Assembly (NCBI GenBank): GCA_902802305.1
Contig: CADCLG010000004.1
Span: 1-64,000 of the forward strand
Direction: 5' to 3'
Source: an uncultured Spirochaetaceae bacterium
Lineage (GTDB): Bacteria > Spirochaetota > Spirochaetia > Treponematales > Treponemataceae
DNA: 64,000 nt
Shown here one piece after another: positions 17,699 through 25,993 of the stretch. The translations under genes were made by a program, and so were the position numbers. Numbering within the stretch: the first letter of the stretch is position 1; every line of letters begins with the position of its first letter. Under the pieces are notes generated by a model, which worked only from the letters and a program-made list of their open reading frames with translations, was not told where the DNA came from and made no database searches.

Positions 17699-19899
17699 CT
17701 TCTAAATGGTTCAGCTGGTAGTCCTTGGGATGAGTAAAGATTTACTATCCAAGGGTTGCTGGACCAGAGATATCGCAATTCTGAAAGTTCGTCTGCTTTT
17801 GTTAGTACAAGAGCGTCTTCAGCGTTGAGCCCGTCCTTAAGATAAACTTCAACCTCAGTATCCGAAATCAATCTTGCTTCGGCAGGAATTACCTTGTTAT
17901 TTTTTGTCAAAAATTCAAAGCCATAGACTTTATCCACCTGGGTAGAAAAATCTGCACGTTCACCGTTGACTTTGAATGCAACCAAAGAAGAAGTGCCGCA
18001 GTTGAATTTGACGGTAAATGAGATTTGGGCGGATGATGCAACTGGAGTACGGGTGGAAGGGCTTGCGGATGTTGCAACGTTAGGAGCAACGTTAAGAGCA
18101 ACGTTAGGAGCGACAGAAGTACAGGCGTTTTTAGCGATGAGAGCGACTTGCGGCGCCGCATCGTAGGGACGGGAGTAGGCGAGGCGGAGGGCCTGGATTG
18201 CGGCGCGAGTTCCACCGGTAAGCTTCTTTTCCGGGTGCAAATCATTCCATTCACCAGCATCAATCATACAAACGCTGGCTGTATTTTTGATTTCTTTTGC
18301 AGTTTGAATTACTGCTTCTCTCATTGCCGGCCAGTCACCGAAGTGCCAATCCTTTTGTTCTTTATAACCTTCTGCCCAGTTTGGAAGCTGCATTATTACA
18401 AAAGGCATGTTTTCCGGGGCATAAAGGAACTTTTTTCGCCAGAGTTCAATCATCTTGCACAAAAGAGCCTTGTAATCAGCGGATTCGCCGGCATTTGATT
18501 CTCCCTGATACCATAAAGCACCTGCAACCGCATAATTAAAACATGGTGCAAGCATGGAATTATAAAGCGCAGATGGTTCCCATTCAAAGAACATTTCTCC
18601 AGGACGTACTTCCGACTGGTAGGCAATAAAATAATCCCACTGACCGGACAAATCAATTTTTACCCCCTGGCAATCTGCTGCCGTGTTTATATTGTTTATA
18701 TTTTCTGGCACTTCAACATTTCTGTAAGCAACTGGATGCACGTAAACATTATTACTAAAAATAAAATATGGTTTTTCCTGAAAAAATCTGATTGCTCCAG
18801 GACCGTTTTTCTGAACTCTAACCGTAACTTCATTTATTCCGACTTTCAGTGTATTTGCATGAATTGGATAACGTCGTGGTGGATAGGTATAACCAGTTGA
18901 GCCACAGAAAATTCCATTAACCCAAATTGTATCGGCATCTTGAATTGTACCGAACCAGATTCGGGCTCCATTTTTTTCAAGAATTTCCAGCTGATTTTGT
19001 GTCAGCTCAAAGGTCTTTTTAAACCAGACTGCACCGCCGTCCTTTCCAAGCAGAGTAAAATCACCGGGAATATCAAAGCTTCCGCAACATTTGCAGTTTG
19101 AAGCCTTCTGTTTATTTTTGACTTCTTCAAGGCTGACTTTTTCCCAGTGCTCTAAAAGGCCTTTGTCTCCTTCATAAAGATTTTTATCCCACTTCTGTTG
19201 GGCAGCAAGAATCTGACTTTTTCTTTCTTCGATATTTGAAGCTTTTTTCCAAAAATCAATGCGGTCAAGGTAATCTTTTCTGCCCAATTCTTTGAAGGAC
19301 GAATCGTTCATCCAGGCATAAATTGGTGAACCGCCCTGACTTGTATTTATAATTCCGATAGGTAGCTTTAATTCTTCTGCAAGTTTTTTTGCAAAAAAGT
19401 AAGCTGTACCGCTAAAACTGCATAAGGTTTCTGGTGAAGCAGCTTTCCATTCTGGATTCGGAATTGAATCCTTTTCTCCGTCAAAAGAATAGGTGATTGG
19501 AATTGTAATCATTCTTATGTGAGGATTTTCTGGAAGCTCAAGCTCCTGAGGGTAACTGTATTTTAGTCGTTCCATTGTAAGCTGGGCGTTTGACTGTCCT
19601 GAGTTTACCCAAACTTCACCAATCCAGACATCTTCATAAACAATAGATTTTCCGGCGGATTGTAATTCCATTTTATATGGACCACCAGCTTCTGCGGTTT
19701 GGAATTCAATTTTCCACTTTCCCTGTTCATCAGCGAGTGTGCTGTAGTTTTTGCCGCAAAAATCCAGAGTGACTTTGCAGGGTTTTCCATTGCTTAATGC
19801 ACCTTTGCCAAAAATGCAATTTTTTGTGTTTCTCTGTAAAACCATTCCAGAGCCGTATATTCCACTTACAGAAAAGTTACTTTCGTAAAAATCTTTCAT
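17674..19899 (-). CDS. sialate O-acetylesterase-like SGNH esterase
   Basis: A 741-aa esterase of the sialate O-acetylesterase family that removes O-acetyl groups from sialic acids or plant glycans. Visible elements are IYGSGMVLQRN at the N-terminus, the catalytic Ser in WVNSGQSNAQ, GALWYQGESNAGE, and the catalytic Asp/His in DAGEWNDLHPEKK. A beta-sandwich insert lies between the two halves of the hydrolase domain. No signal peptide is evident, so it is probably cytoplasmic. A linker at about residues 590-630 is Ala/Val/Pro/Thr rich and coded by a short tandem repeat. The Shine-Dalgarno CAGGAA precedes the ATG. The radical SAM gene lies 44 nt upstream on the same strand. Confidence 0.85.
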   Translation of the reverse strand: MKDFYESNFSVSGIYGSGMVLQRNTKNCIFGKGALSNGKPCKVTLDFCGKNYSTLADEQGKWKIEFQTAEAGGPYKMELQSAGKSIVYEDVWIGEVWVNSGQSNAQLTMERLKYSYPQELELPENPHIRMITIPITYSFDGEKDSIPNPEWKAASPETLCSFSGTAYFFAKKLAEELKLPIGIINTSQGGSPIYAWMNDSSFKELGRKDYLDRIDFWKKASNIEERKSQILAAQQKWDKNLYEGDKGLLEHWEKVSLEEVKNKQKASNCKCCGSFDIPGDFTLLGKDGGAVWFKKTFELTQNQLEILEKNGARIWFGTIQDADTIWVNGIFCGSTGYTYPPRRYPIHANTLKVGINEVTVRVQKNGPGAIRFFQEKPYFIFSNNVYVHPVAYRNVEVPENINNINTAADCQGVKIDLSGQWDYFIAYQSEVRPGEMFFEWEPSALYNSMLAPCFNYAVAGALWYQGESNAGESADYKALLCKMIELWRKKFLYAPENMPFVIMQLPNWAEGYKEQKDWHFGDWPAMREAVIQTAKEIKNTASVCMIDAGEWNDLHPEKKLTGGTRAAIQALRLAYSRPYDAAPQVALIAKNACTSVAPNVALNVAPNVATSASPSTRTPVASSAQISFTVKFNCGTSSLVAFKVNGERADFSTQVDKVYGFEFLTKNNKVIPAEARLISDTEVEVYLKDGLNAEDALVLTKADELSELRYLWSSNPWIVNLYSSQGLPAEPFRSYSLPSQQ
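18074..18121 (-). repeat. 12-bp tandem repeat inside the esterase gene
   Basis: Three near-identical units GCAACGTTA(G/A)GA at 18074-18085, 18086-18097 and 18098-18109, with a fourth degenerate unit at 18110-18121. They encode the linker motif NVAP/NVAL/NVAP. The unit is a multiple of three, so copy changes would alter linker length without a frameshift. Local GC is higher than in the rest of the gene. Confidence 0.7.
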
Positions 19900-19943
19900 G
19901 TTTATTCCTGATATTTGATTTTCTTGATTTTATACTATTTCTT

Positions 19944-21068
19944 TTATTTATTCAAAAGCTCGTAATTGCAATGGGCAGGTTCACACTCCATACTGTGATG
20001 AAGATGAAGTCCGTTTCCCAGACAATTTTTCCACTGTCTGCACTTTTTGCATTTTCCAATTTTTGCCCATTCACGATTTCTCATATTCTGGAACTTTGTA
20101 TTCCAGACATCCATAAAACTGATGCTGGCCTGTCCATTTTCCTTGTGATAAATGCTTCCCTGAATAAAATCTTTTCCGCGTACGCTCAGGCAGGCACCGA
20201 TTGAACCGTCGCACATAACAGAGCCGACGTTGATTCCGCCACGGCAAAAGAAGAAATAATCCCGGGCTTTTAATTCATATTTTCCAAGCCAGCCTTCACA
20301 GGAATAATTCAGGTGGATGGAACGGCCTTTTTGGTCTTTGTACTGGCGGGTTTCTACAATAAACTCCATAAGTTTTTTGTATTCTTCTTTTGTGAGGGAT
20401 AAATCATTTTGTCCGGCCCTGCCTTCCGGGAAAATTGAAAAAATACGCCAGTGCTTTACTCCTCGTTCAATTAAATCATCACGAAGTTGGGGCAGAATAT
20501 CCAGATTTTGTCTGTTTGCACAGGTTATAACATCAAAAACAAGGCGGTTACCGTACTTTTGCTGAAAAGCCACCGAGATTTGTATTGCTTTACAAACGTG
20601 TTTGTATGACTGAGGGTTTACCCGCAGATAAGTGTGTTCTTTTTCAAAGCCATCAATACTAAAGCTTATGGAAGTCATTCCGGCATTTATTAGAGAAATA
20701 AATCTTTCTGGAGTTAGAAGCATTCCGTTGGTTACAATTCCCCAGTTGTAGCCCCTCTTTACAATTTCAAGGCCAACTTTTTCCAAGTCATTGCGTAAGA
20801 GAGGTTCGCCACCGGTTATGCAGACTGTCATTCTTTTTGCTGGATTGTTAGCTTTAATGTCATCAAGAACTTTAATAAAATCTTCTGCCGGCATATCCGG
20901 GATTTGGGATTGTTTAAGACAGTCGCTGCCACAATGAAGACAGTTTAAATTGCATCTGAGAGTACATTCCCAAAAGAGATAATCAAGAATATGATTTTTT
21001 ATAACTGATTTTCTGTAAATGCGAAAAAGAAAATGTTTTAATGAGGTTGAGAGGTTTGAGAGGTCCAT
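19944..21068 (-). CDS. radical SAM/SPASM enzyme of a rSAM/lipoprotein pair
   Basis: A 374-aa radical SAM enzyme. The CxxxCxxC cluster is Cys39, Cys43 and Cys46 (RCNLNCLHCGSDC), followed by VCITGGEPLLR and SISFSIDG. The C-terminus has a SPASM-type set of cysteines (VMCDGSIGACLS, KCKKCRQWKNCLGN), typical of peptide-modifying enzymes. It overlaps nothing but begins 2 nt after the stop of a small lipoprotein gene. The pair matches, as I recall it, the radical-SAM/lipoprotein system described mainly from Bacteroidetes (TIGR04133 with TIGR04134). The enzyme is cytoplasmic and would act on the lipoprotein precursor before export (inference). Confidence 0.85.
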   Translation of the reverse strand: MDLSNLSTSLKHFLFRIYRKSVIKNHILDYLFWECTLRCNLNCLHCGSDCLKQSQIPDMPAEDFIKVLDDIKANNPAKRMTVCITGGEPLLRNDLEKVGLEIVKRGYNWGIVTNGMLLTPERFISLINAGMTSISFSIDGFEKEHTYLRVNPQSYKHVCKAIQISVAFQQKYGNRLVFDVITCANRQNLDILPQLRDDLIERGVKHWRIFSIFPEGRAGQNDLSLTKEEYKKLMEFIVETRQYKDQKGRSIHLNYSCEGWLGKYELKARDYFFFCRGGINVGSVMCDGSIGACLSVRGKDFIQGSIYHKENGQASISFMDVWNTKFQNMRNREWAKIGKCKKCRQWKNCLGNGLHLHHSMECEPAHCNYELLNK

Positions 21069-21070
21069 TT

Positions 21071-21610
21071 TTATTTTAATTCAGTTTTTTTATTTAATTT
21101 AATGTTTTTGCCTGTAATTTCATAGATTGGATTGCCAAAATCAGTTTTATCTTTATAGTCATTGTGTTTATAGTTGACTGTTTCTGTTGTATCATAAAAA
21201 GAACCGTTTTCTTCCCCATCTACATCTTTTATATCAAGAATAAAATCAACATAACTATCATTCATGCAATTCCAATATAAAGAATAATCACCATTTTCAT
21301 CTGTTTTGCTTGTTTTCAGATAAGTTTTTGTATTTTCGTCATCAAGAGGATCATAATCACCTTTGCTTGGAGAGGATGTGTCAGCTTTTACACTAATTTC
21401 GATTCCCTTTATAGGATTGCCATTGCTATCGGTAACATTGCCTTGGAGGGAAAAAAAATTGCCTGGAACGCCGTATAAAGCTATTCCTTCACGTGGAATG
21501 CCGAGACTGCAACTGATACCGCCAAATGCTGAAATAAGTGAAGAAATACCGAAAATTTTAAACAATTTGGCAATAATTCGTTTTGAAAAGAGCTTAATCT
21601 TTTTTCCCAT
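21071..21610 (-). CDS. radical SAM-associated putative lipoprotein
   Basis: A 179-aa protein with a basic N-terminus, a hydrophobic segment and Cys34 in GISC, a weak lipobox. After the sequence ALYGVPGNFF comes a carboxypeptidase-regulatory-like beta-sandwich (GNVTDSNGNPIKGIEISV, then TSKTDENGDYSLYW). The YG-x-P motif just before the sandwich matches what I remember of radical SAM-associated lipoproteins of Bacteroidetes. The gene is first in a two-gene operon with the radical SAM enzyme and is predicted to be leaderless, because the -10 box ends 7 nt before the ATG. The residue that may be modified is not known. Confidence 0.75.
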   Translation of the reverse strand: MGKKIKLFSKRIIAKLFKIFGISSLISAFGGISCSLGIPREGIALYGVPGNFFSLQGNVTDSNGNPIKGIEISVKADTSSPSKGDYDPLDDENTKTYLKTSKTDENGDYSLYWNCMNDSYVDFILDIKDVDGEENGSFYDTTETVNYKHNDYKDKTDFGNPIYEITGKNIKLNKKTELK

Positions 21611-21617
21611 AAATTTA

Positions 21618-21645
21618 ATTATACTATAAAAAATTTGGTTGTCAA
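21618..21645 (-). promoter_or_regulatory. promoter of the lipoprotein/radical SAM operon
   Basis: On the minus strand: perfect -35 TTGACA (21645-21640), a 16-nt spacer, and perfect -10 TATAAT (21623-21618). Seven nucleotides separate the -10 from the ATG at 21610, so the mRNA is predicted leaderless. The -35 overlaps that of the divergent cyclase promoter. Confidence 0.75.
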
Positions 21646-21667
21646 ATTGGTTACTATGTTCAATAAT
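21639..21667 (+). promoter_or_regulatory. promoter of the propeller cyclase operon
   Basis: -35 TTGTCA (21639-21644), 17-nt spacer, -10 AATAAT (21662-21667), then 6 nt to the ATG at 21674. Its -35 shares five bases with the -35 of the divergent lipoprotein promoter, so RNA polymerase cannot occupy both sites at once. Confidence 0.55.
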
Positions 21668-21673
21668 ATTATT

Positions 21674-24600
21674 ATGAAAAAGTTTTCTTCACTTCCGATA
21701 ACTTTTTTTCTCTTTTTCTTTCTTTTAATTTTTTCAATCTGTCCAATTTATGCCCAATCTACTTATTTGTCTGACAATAAAAAGACAGCTTCACAGAATA
21801 ATTTTTTTGATAATTATGTTTATCAATTTTGGACAGCTTTTGGCGGGCTTTCTGGAATGACGGCGAATGATATTTATCAGACAAGAGACGGATATATTGA
21901 TATCGGAACTTATGAAGGACTTGTAAAATTTGATGGCATTGAATTTACGGTATTGAATCGTTCAACCAACAAGGATTTTGGTATTGTTTCTGTAAGGACA
22001 ATTCTTCAAGATTCAAGAGGAAATATCTGGCTTGGTTCAAATGATGAAGGGCTTCAAAAAGTCAGTGGAACAGAAAGAAAGCTTTATACAGTAGAAAACG
22101 GTCTGCCAAATAATTCTGTTAGGGCACTTTGCGAGGATAAAAACGGAAATATCTGGGTTGGAACTGCAAGCGGTGTAATTTATTTAACTCCTGATGGAAA
22201 GCTTATAAATCCTCAGTTTGGAGCCGGCACAACAGCAAATGGCGTTATAGCTTCTAATCTTTTCTGTGATTCTTCCGGGGCAATCTGGCTGACTACTTCA
22301 AATGAAAACGGCCTCTTTATTTGCAGAAACAAAGCTCTTTTTAATTCAATTCCTGCTTTTTCCGGGCTTTCTCAGTTTTTTGCAACTTCAGTTTATGAAG
22401 ATAAAGACGGAGCTTTCTGGTTTGGGCTTGGTGATAAGGGAATTGCAAAATTGAAGGATGATAAGGTTGTCCTTTTGAAAACAAATACCATTCTTGATTA
22501 TATTCCTGCGACGACAATTCTTCAGGATACAAAAGGTACAATCTGGTTTGGAACAGAAAAAGGCCTTGTCGTTTATACAGGAGGAGAATTTATTGAATAT
22601 CACGGTGAAGAAGAGCTTTCTGAATCTAATATAAATAAAATTATGCAGGATAGGGAAGGCAATATCTGGTTTGCTACCGACCGTAACGGGATTGGCAAGA
22701 TGGCATTGGGCAAATTCAAAATGTTCAGGCTGGGAATTACGGTTAATTCTTTTACAGAGACTTATGATGGAAGAATATGGGCTGGCACGGATGAAGGAGT
22801 TCTCTGTTTTTTGAACGATAGTCCAGAAGAAAATATTCTTACCCGATATACAAAGGGACTTAGAATAAGGCATGTAGAAGCCTTGCCTCAGGGAGAAATT
22901 CTTGTTAGCTGTTACACACGCCCTGGTCAGCTTTTGTATGACGGAAAAACTATCAGAAGCTGGACTACGGATGAAGGCCTTGCCGGAAACAAAGTTCGAG
23001 TGGCAATCAGCACGGGAAAAAATGAATATTATGTTGGGACGACAACCGGCCTGAGTATAATCCATCCGGATGGAAGTATAAAATCCTTTAAGCAGAATAC
23101 AGGTGAGCTTGAAACAGAATATGTAATGGCAATTTATAAGGATACTCATAATGTCGTCTGGATTGGTACGGACGGCGGCGGAATCTTCCTTATGTATGAT
23201 GAAAAGATTTTCAGGCATATAACTTCGGCAGATGGTATTGCGGGGAATGTAATTTTTAAAATTTCCCAGGATAAAGATGGAAATTATTGGATTTGTACAG
23301 GCAGTGGAATTACACGAATAGATAATTTTGATTCTTCTGTGGATGTGCCTTTAGTTTGCAATTCTATTAATTCAGAAAATGGGATAGGGACAAACTCTGT
23401 ATTCCAGATTCTTTTTGACAAGGCCAACAATGGCTGGATTACTAATAATCACGGAGTTGCAGCTCTTTCTGTCAGCGAGATTGATGAGCTTTTTCAAGGC
23501 AAACGTTCCCTGCTTACTTCAAAATATTTTAATAAAAATGACGGATTGGATTCTGACGGCCCGACTTCTACCGCCCAGGCGATTATAGACAGGCACGGTC
23601 GGCTCTGGTTCCCGTTAATCGACGGAATTGCGGTTTTTAATCCGGAACAGAATTCTCAAAGTTCAGTAACACCTCTTGTTCACATAGAAACAATCACCGT
23701 TGATAACGTGACCTACAAGGATTTCCGCAAAATAATTGTCTTAAAGCCTGGCACAAAACGCGTGGATATAAAATACACGGGAATCAGTTTTGATGCGCCG
23801 GAAAGGATTTTATTTTCCCACATGCTCACAAATTTTGAAAATTCCTATACCCTTCCGGGACCTGAGCGTGTAGTTTCTTATACAAACCTTAATCCTGGAA
23901 AACATTCATTTATTGTTTATTCTATCAACGGCAATGGAATAAAATCTAAAAATGACGAAATGATGTTTTTCTATCAAAAGCCTTTCTTCTACCAGAGTCC
24001 TATTTTCTGGGTTCTTTTTGTGATTCTGCTTATGGCAATAATTATTGGCTTTTTCTATATCAAAGAGCGTAGAATCAAAAAAGAAAATCTGCGGCTTGAA
24101 GCTCTGGTTGAAAAGAGGACGGCTGATTTGAAAATTGAAAAAGACAAGTCGGATATGCTTTTGCGTTCAATTTTACCGGACAAGATTGCTGACAAGCTTA
24201 AAGAATCAATCAGTGATAAAAACAAGGCTTTTGGTGAAGATTTTGAAAACGTAACCCTTCTTTTTTCGGATATTGTCGGTTTTACAAAGGCATCAAGTGG
24301 TCTTTCGGCTCAGGAAATTGTACGTGCCCTTAACAATCTTTTTACGCGTTTTGATGAAAGGGCCAAGGAAATGGGCGTTGAAAAAATCAAGACAATTGGT
24401 GATTCCTACATGGCGGCCTGCGGAATCCCGGAAGCAAACGAAAATCATGCCCGAATAATGATTGCCTTTGCCAAAGGAATGTATGAAGATTTGGAAGAAT
24501 ACAATAAGACTTCTGAAATTAAATACCAGATTCGTGTTGGTTTGAATTGCGGACCTGTAACTGCCGGTGTAATTGGAACTACAAAGTTTATTTATGATGT

Positions 24601-24802
24601 CTGGGGAAACACAGTAAATGTTGCCAGCCGAATGGAAACTGCGGCAAAACCGGGAACAATCAGAATCACAGAAGCTTTAAAGGAGCAATTGGAGCGGTGC
24701 GGTTCGCTTGATATTGATGGAAAAGAAATATGTTTCAGCGAACCAATTGAATGTGAAGTAAAGGGCAAAGGCATAATGAAAACTTACGAGGTTTTTTTAT
24801 GA
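21674..24802 (+). CDS. two-component-propeller adenylate cyclase
   Basis: A 1042-aa membrane sensor. After a signal peptide (MKKFSSLPITFFLFFFLLIF) comes a periplasmic beta-propeller of two-component-regulator repeats, seen as repeated units like GNIWLGSNDEG, GNIWVGTASG, GTIWFGTEKG and NVVWIGTDGGG. A Y_Y_Y domain (about residues 660-770), a membrane helix, a coiled linker and a class III cyclase domain (about 840-1042) follow. The cyclase keeps both metal Asp residues (LLFSDIVGFT, TIGDSYMA) and the adenine-selective Lys and Asp (EKIKTIGD, YDVWGNTVN), so it should make cAMP. The ATG at 21674 fits the promoter and signal peptide; 21656 is an alternative start. The next gene overlaps by 4 nt. Confidence 0.88.
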   Translation: MKKFSSLPITFFLFFFLLIFSICPIYAQSTYLSDNKKTASQNNFFDNYVYQFWTAFGGLSGMTANDIYQTRDGYIDIGTYEGLVKFDGIEFTVLNRSTNKDFGIVSVRTILQDSRGNIWLGSNDEGLQKVSGTERKLYTVENGLPNNSVRALCEDKNGNIWVGTASGVIYLTPDGKLINPQFGAGTTANGVIASNLFCDSSGAIWLTTSNENGLFICRNKALFNSIPAFSGLSQFFATSVYEDKDGAFWFGLGDKGIAKLKDDKVVLLKTNTILDYIPATTILQDTKGTIWFGTEKGLVVYTGGEFIEYHGEEELSESNINKIMQDREGNIWFATDRNGIGKMALGKFKMFRLGITVNSFTETYDGRIWAGTDEGVLCFLNDSPEENILTRYTKGLRIRHVEALPQGEILVSCYTRPGQLLYDGKTIRSWTTDEGLAGNKVRVAISTGKNEYYVGTTTGLSIIHPDGSIKSFKQNTGELETEYVMAIYKDTHNVVWIGTDGGGIFLMYDEKIFRHITSADGIAGNVIFKISQDKDGNYWICTGSGITRIDNFDSSVDVPLVCNSINSENGIGTNSVFQILFDKANNGWITNNHGVAALSVSEIDELFQGKRSLLTSKYFNKNDGLDSDGPTSTAQAIIDRHGRLWFPLIDGIAVFNPEQNSQSSVTPLVHIETITVDNVTYKDFRKIIVLKPGTKRVDIKYTGISFDAPERILFSHMLTNFENSYTLPGPERVVSYTNLNPGKHSFIVYSINGNGIKSKNDEMMFFYQKPFFYQSPIFWVLFVILLMAIIIGFFYIKERRIKKENLRLEALVEKRTADLKIEKDKSDMLLRSILPDKIADKLKESISDKNKAFGEDFENVTLLFSDIVGFTKASSGLSAQEIVRALNNLFTRFDERAKEMGVEKIKTIGDSYMAACGIPEANENHARIMIAFAKGMYEDLEEYNKTSEIKYQIRVGLNCGPVTAGVIGTTKFIYDVWGNTVNVASRMETAAKPGTIRITEALKEQLERCGSLDIDGKEICFSEPIECEVKGKGIMKTYEVFL

Positions 24803-25989
24803 GGATACTTAGGCAGGCATTTTTATTAACAATTATTTCTTTTTCATTATTAACTTTAACTTCCTGCAAGGAAGCAGAAAAAACTGTAAAAGTCGGGCTT
24901 CTGCATTCCCTTACCGGAACTATGGCTATAAGTGAAGCGGCCCTTTGTGATGCAGAAGAGCTTGCAATCAAGGAAATAAATGAAAAGGGCGGTGTTTTGG
25001 GCTATAAAATCCTTGCTCTTGAAGAGGACGGAAAAAGTAATCCTGCTGTTTTTGCAGAAAAGGCAAAAAAGCTTCTTCGCGAGGATAAGGTTGCAGCAAT
25101 TTTTGGCTGCTGGACTTCGGATTCACGTAAGGCTGTAAAACCTGTTGTAGAAGAGTATTATGGTCTTTTATGGTATCCGGTCCAGTATGAAGGTTTTGAG
25201 GCAAGTCCCAACATAATGTACACGGGTGCTTCCCCAAATCAGCAGGTAGTTCCAGCAATTGATTATTGTGCAGAGACTTTTGGTAAAAAAATGTACCTTA
25301 TTGGAAGTGATTATGTTTTTCCTCGTACTGCAAATAAAATTATCAAAGCTCAGTTGAAAGAGCTTGGCGCTGATTGTGTAGGTGAAGCTTATGCTCCTAT
25401 GCACGAGTCAAACTTTCATGAAGTCATTAAAGAAATAAGCGAATGTAAACCTGATGTAATAATCAACACCTTGAATGGCGATTCCAATTATCACTTTTTT
25501 TCGCAGCTCAAGCAGTTTGAAAGGTTGGGGGTAAAAATCCCGGTTATGAGTTTTTCTATTTCTGAAAGTGAAATTAGTGTTATTGGAGCAGATAAGCTTG
25601 CCGGTAATTATGTCTGCTGGAATTATTTTGAGTCTATTGAGGGAAAAAGAAATAGAGATTTTGTTTCTGCCTATAAAAAAGAATACGGCGAAAATAAGGC
25701 GATTGGAGATCCTATTGAGGCGGCTTATAATGCAGTTTATCTTTGGGCTGCTGCCTGCGAAAAGGCCGGTAGTTTTGATGTAGAAGCGGTAAGGATTGCC
25801 GCTAAAGGAACTTCTTTTGATGCGCCAGAAGGGACTGTTACGATAGAGGGCTTGAATCAGCATCTTCACAAAACCATACGGATTGGAAAAATTAATTCAA
25901 AGGGGCAGATAGAAGAACTTTTTGCTACAGAAAATCCTGTCCGCCCAGACCCGTATTTAAGTACTTATGCCTGGGCAAAGGGGCTGTAA
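24799..25989 (+). CDS. urea/amide-type ABC substrate-binding protein, orphan
   Basis: A 396-aa periplasmic binding protein of the UrtA/AmiC group. A signal peptide with LTSC (lipobox at about Cys23) is followed by KVGLLHSLTGTMAISE, FGCWTSDSRKAVKPV, YPVQYEGFE, TGASPNQQVVPA and an APEGTVTI segment. The start codon overlaps the stop of the cyclase (ATGA), so it is made together with that sensor. No permease or ATPase gene is near, so it may hand a ligand to the cyclase propeller instead of feeding a transporter (inference). It ends 4 nt from the stop of the convergent signalling hybrid. Confidence 0.85.
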   Translation: MRILRQAFLLTIISFSLLTLTSCKEAEKTVKVGLLHSLTGTMAISEAALCDAEELAIKEINEKGGVLGYKILALEEDGKSNPAVFAEKAKKLLREDKVAAIFGCWTSDSRKAVKPVVEEYYGLLWYPVQYEGFEASPNIMYTGASPNQQVVPAIDYCAETFGKKMYLIGSDYVFPRTANKIIKAQLKELGADCVGEAYAPMHESNFHEVIKEISECKPDVIINTLNGDSNYHFFSQLKQFERLGVKIPVMSFSISESEISVIGADKLAGNYVCWNYFESIEGKRNRDFVSAYKKEYGENKAIGDPIEAAYNAVYLWAAACEKAGSFDVEAVRIAAKGTSFDAPEGTVTIEGLNQHLHKTIRIGKINSKGQIEELFATENPVRPDPYLSTYAWAKGL

Positions 25990-25993
25990 GTTT

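Noticed and set aside
22388..23218. Long reverse-strand frame inside the propeller cyclase
   Set aside because: Antisense shadow of the repeated propeller modules, without recognisable domains.
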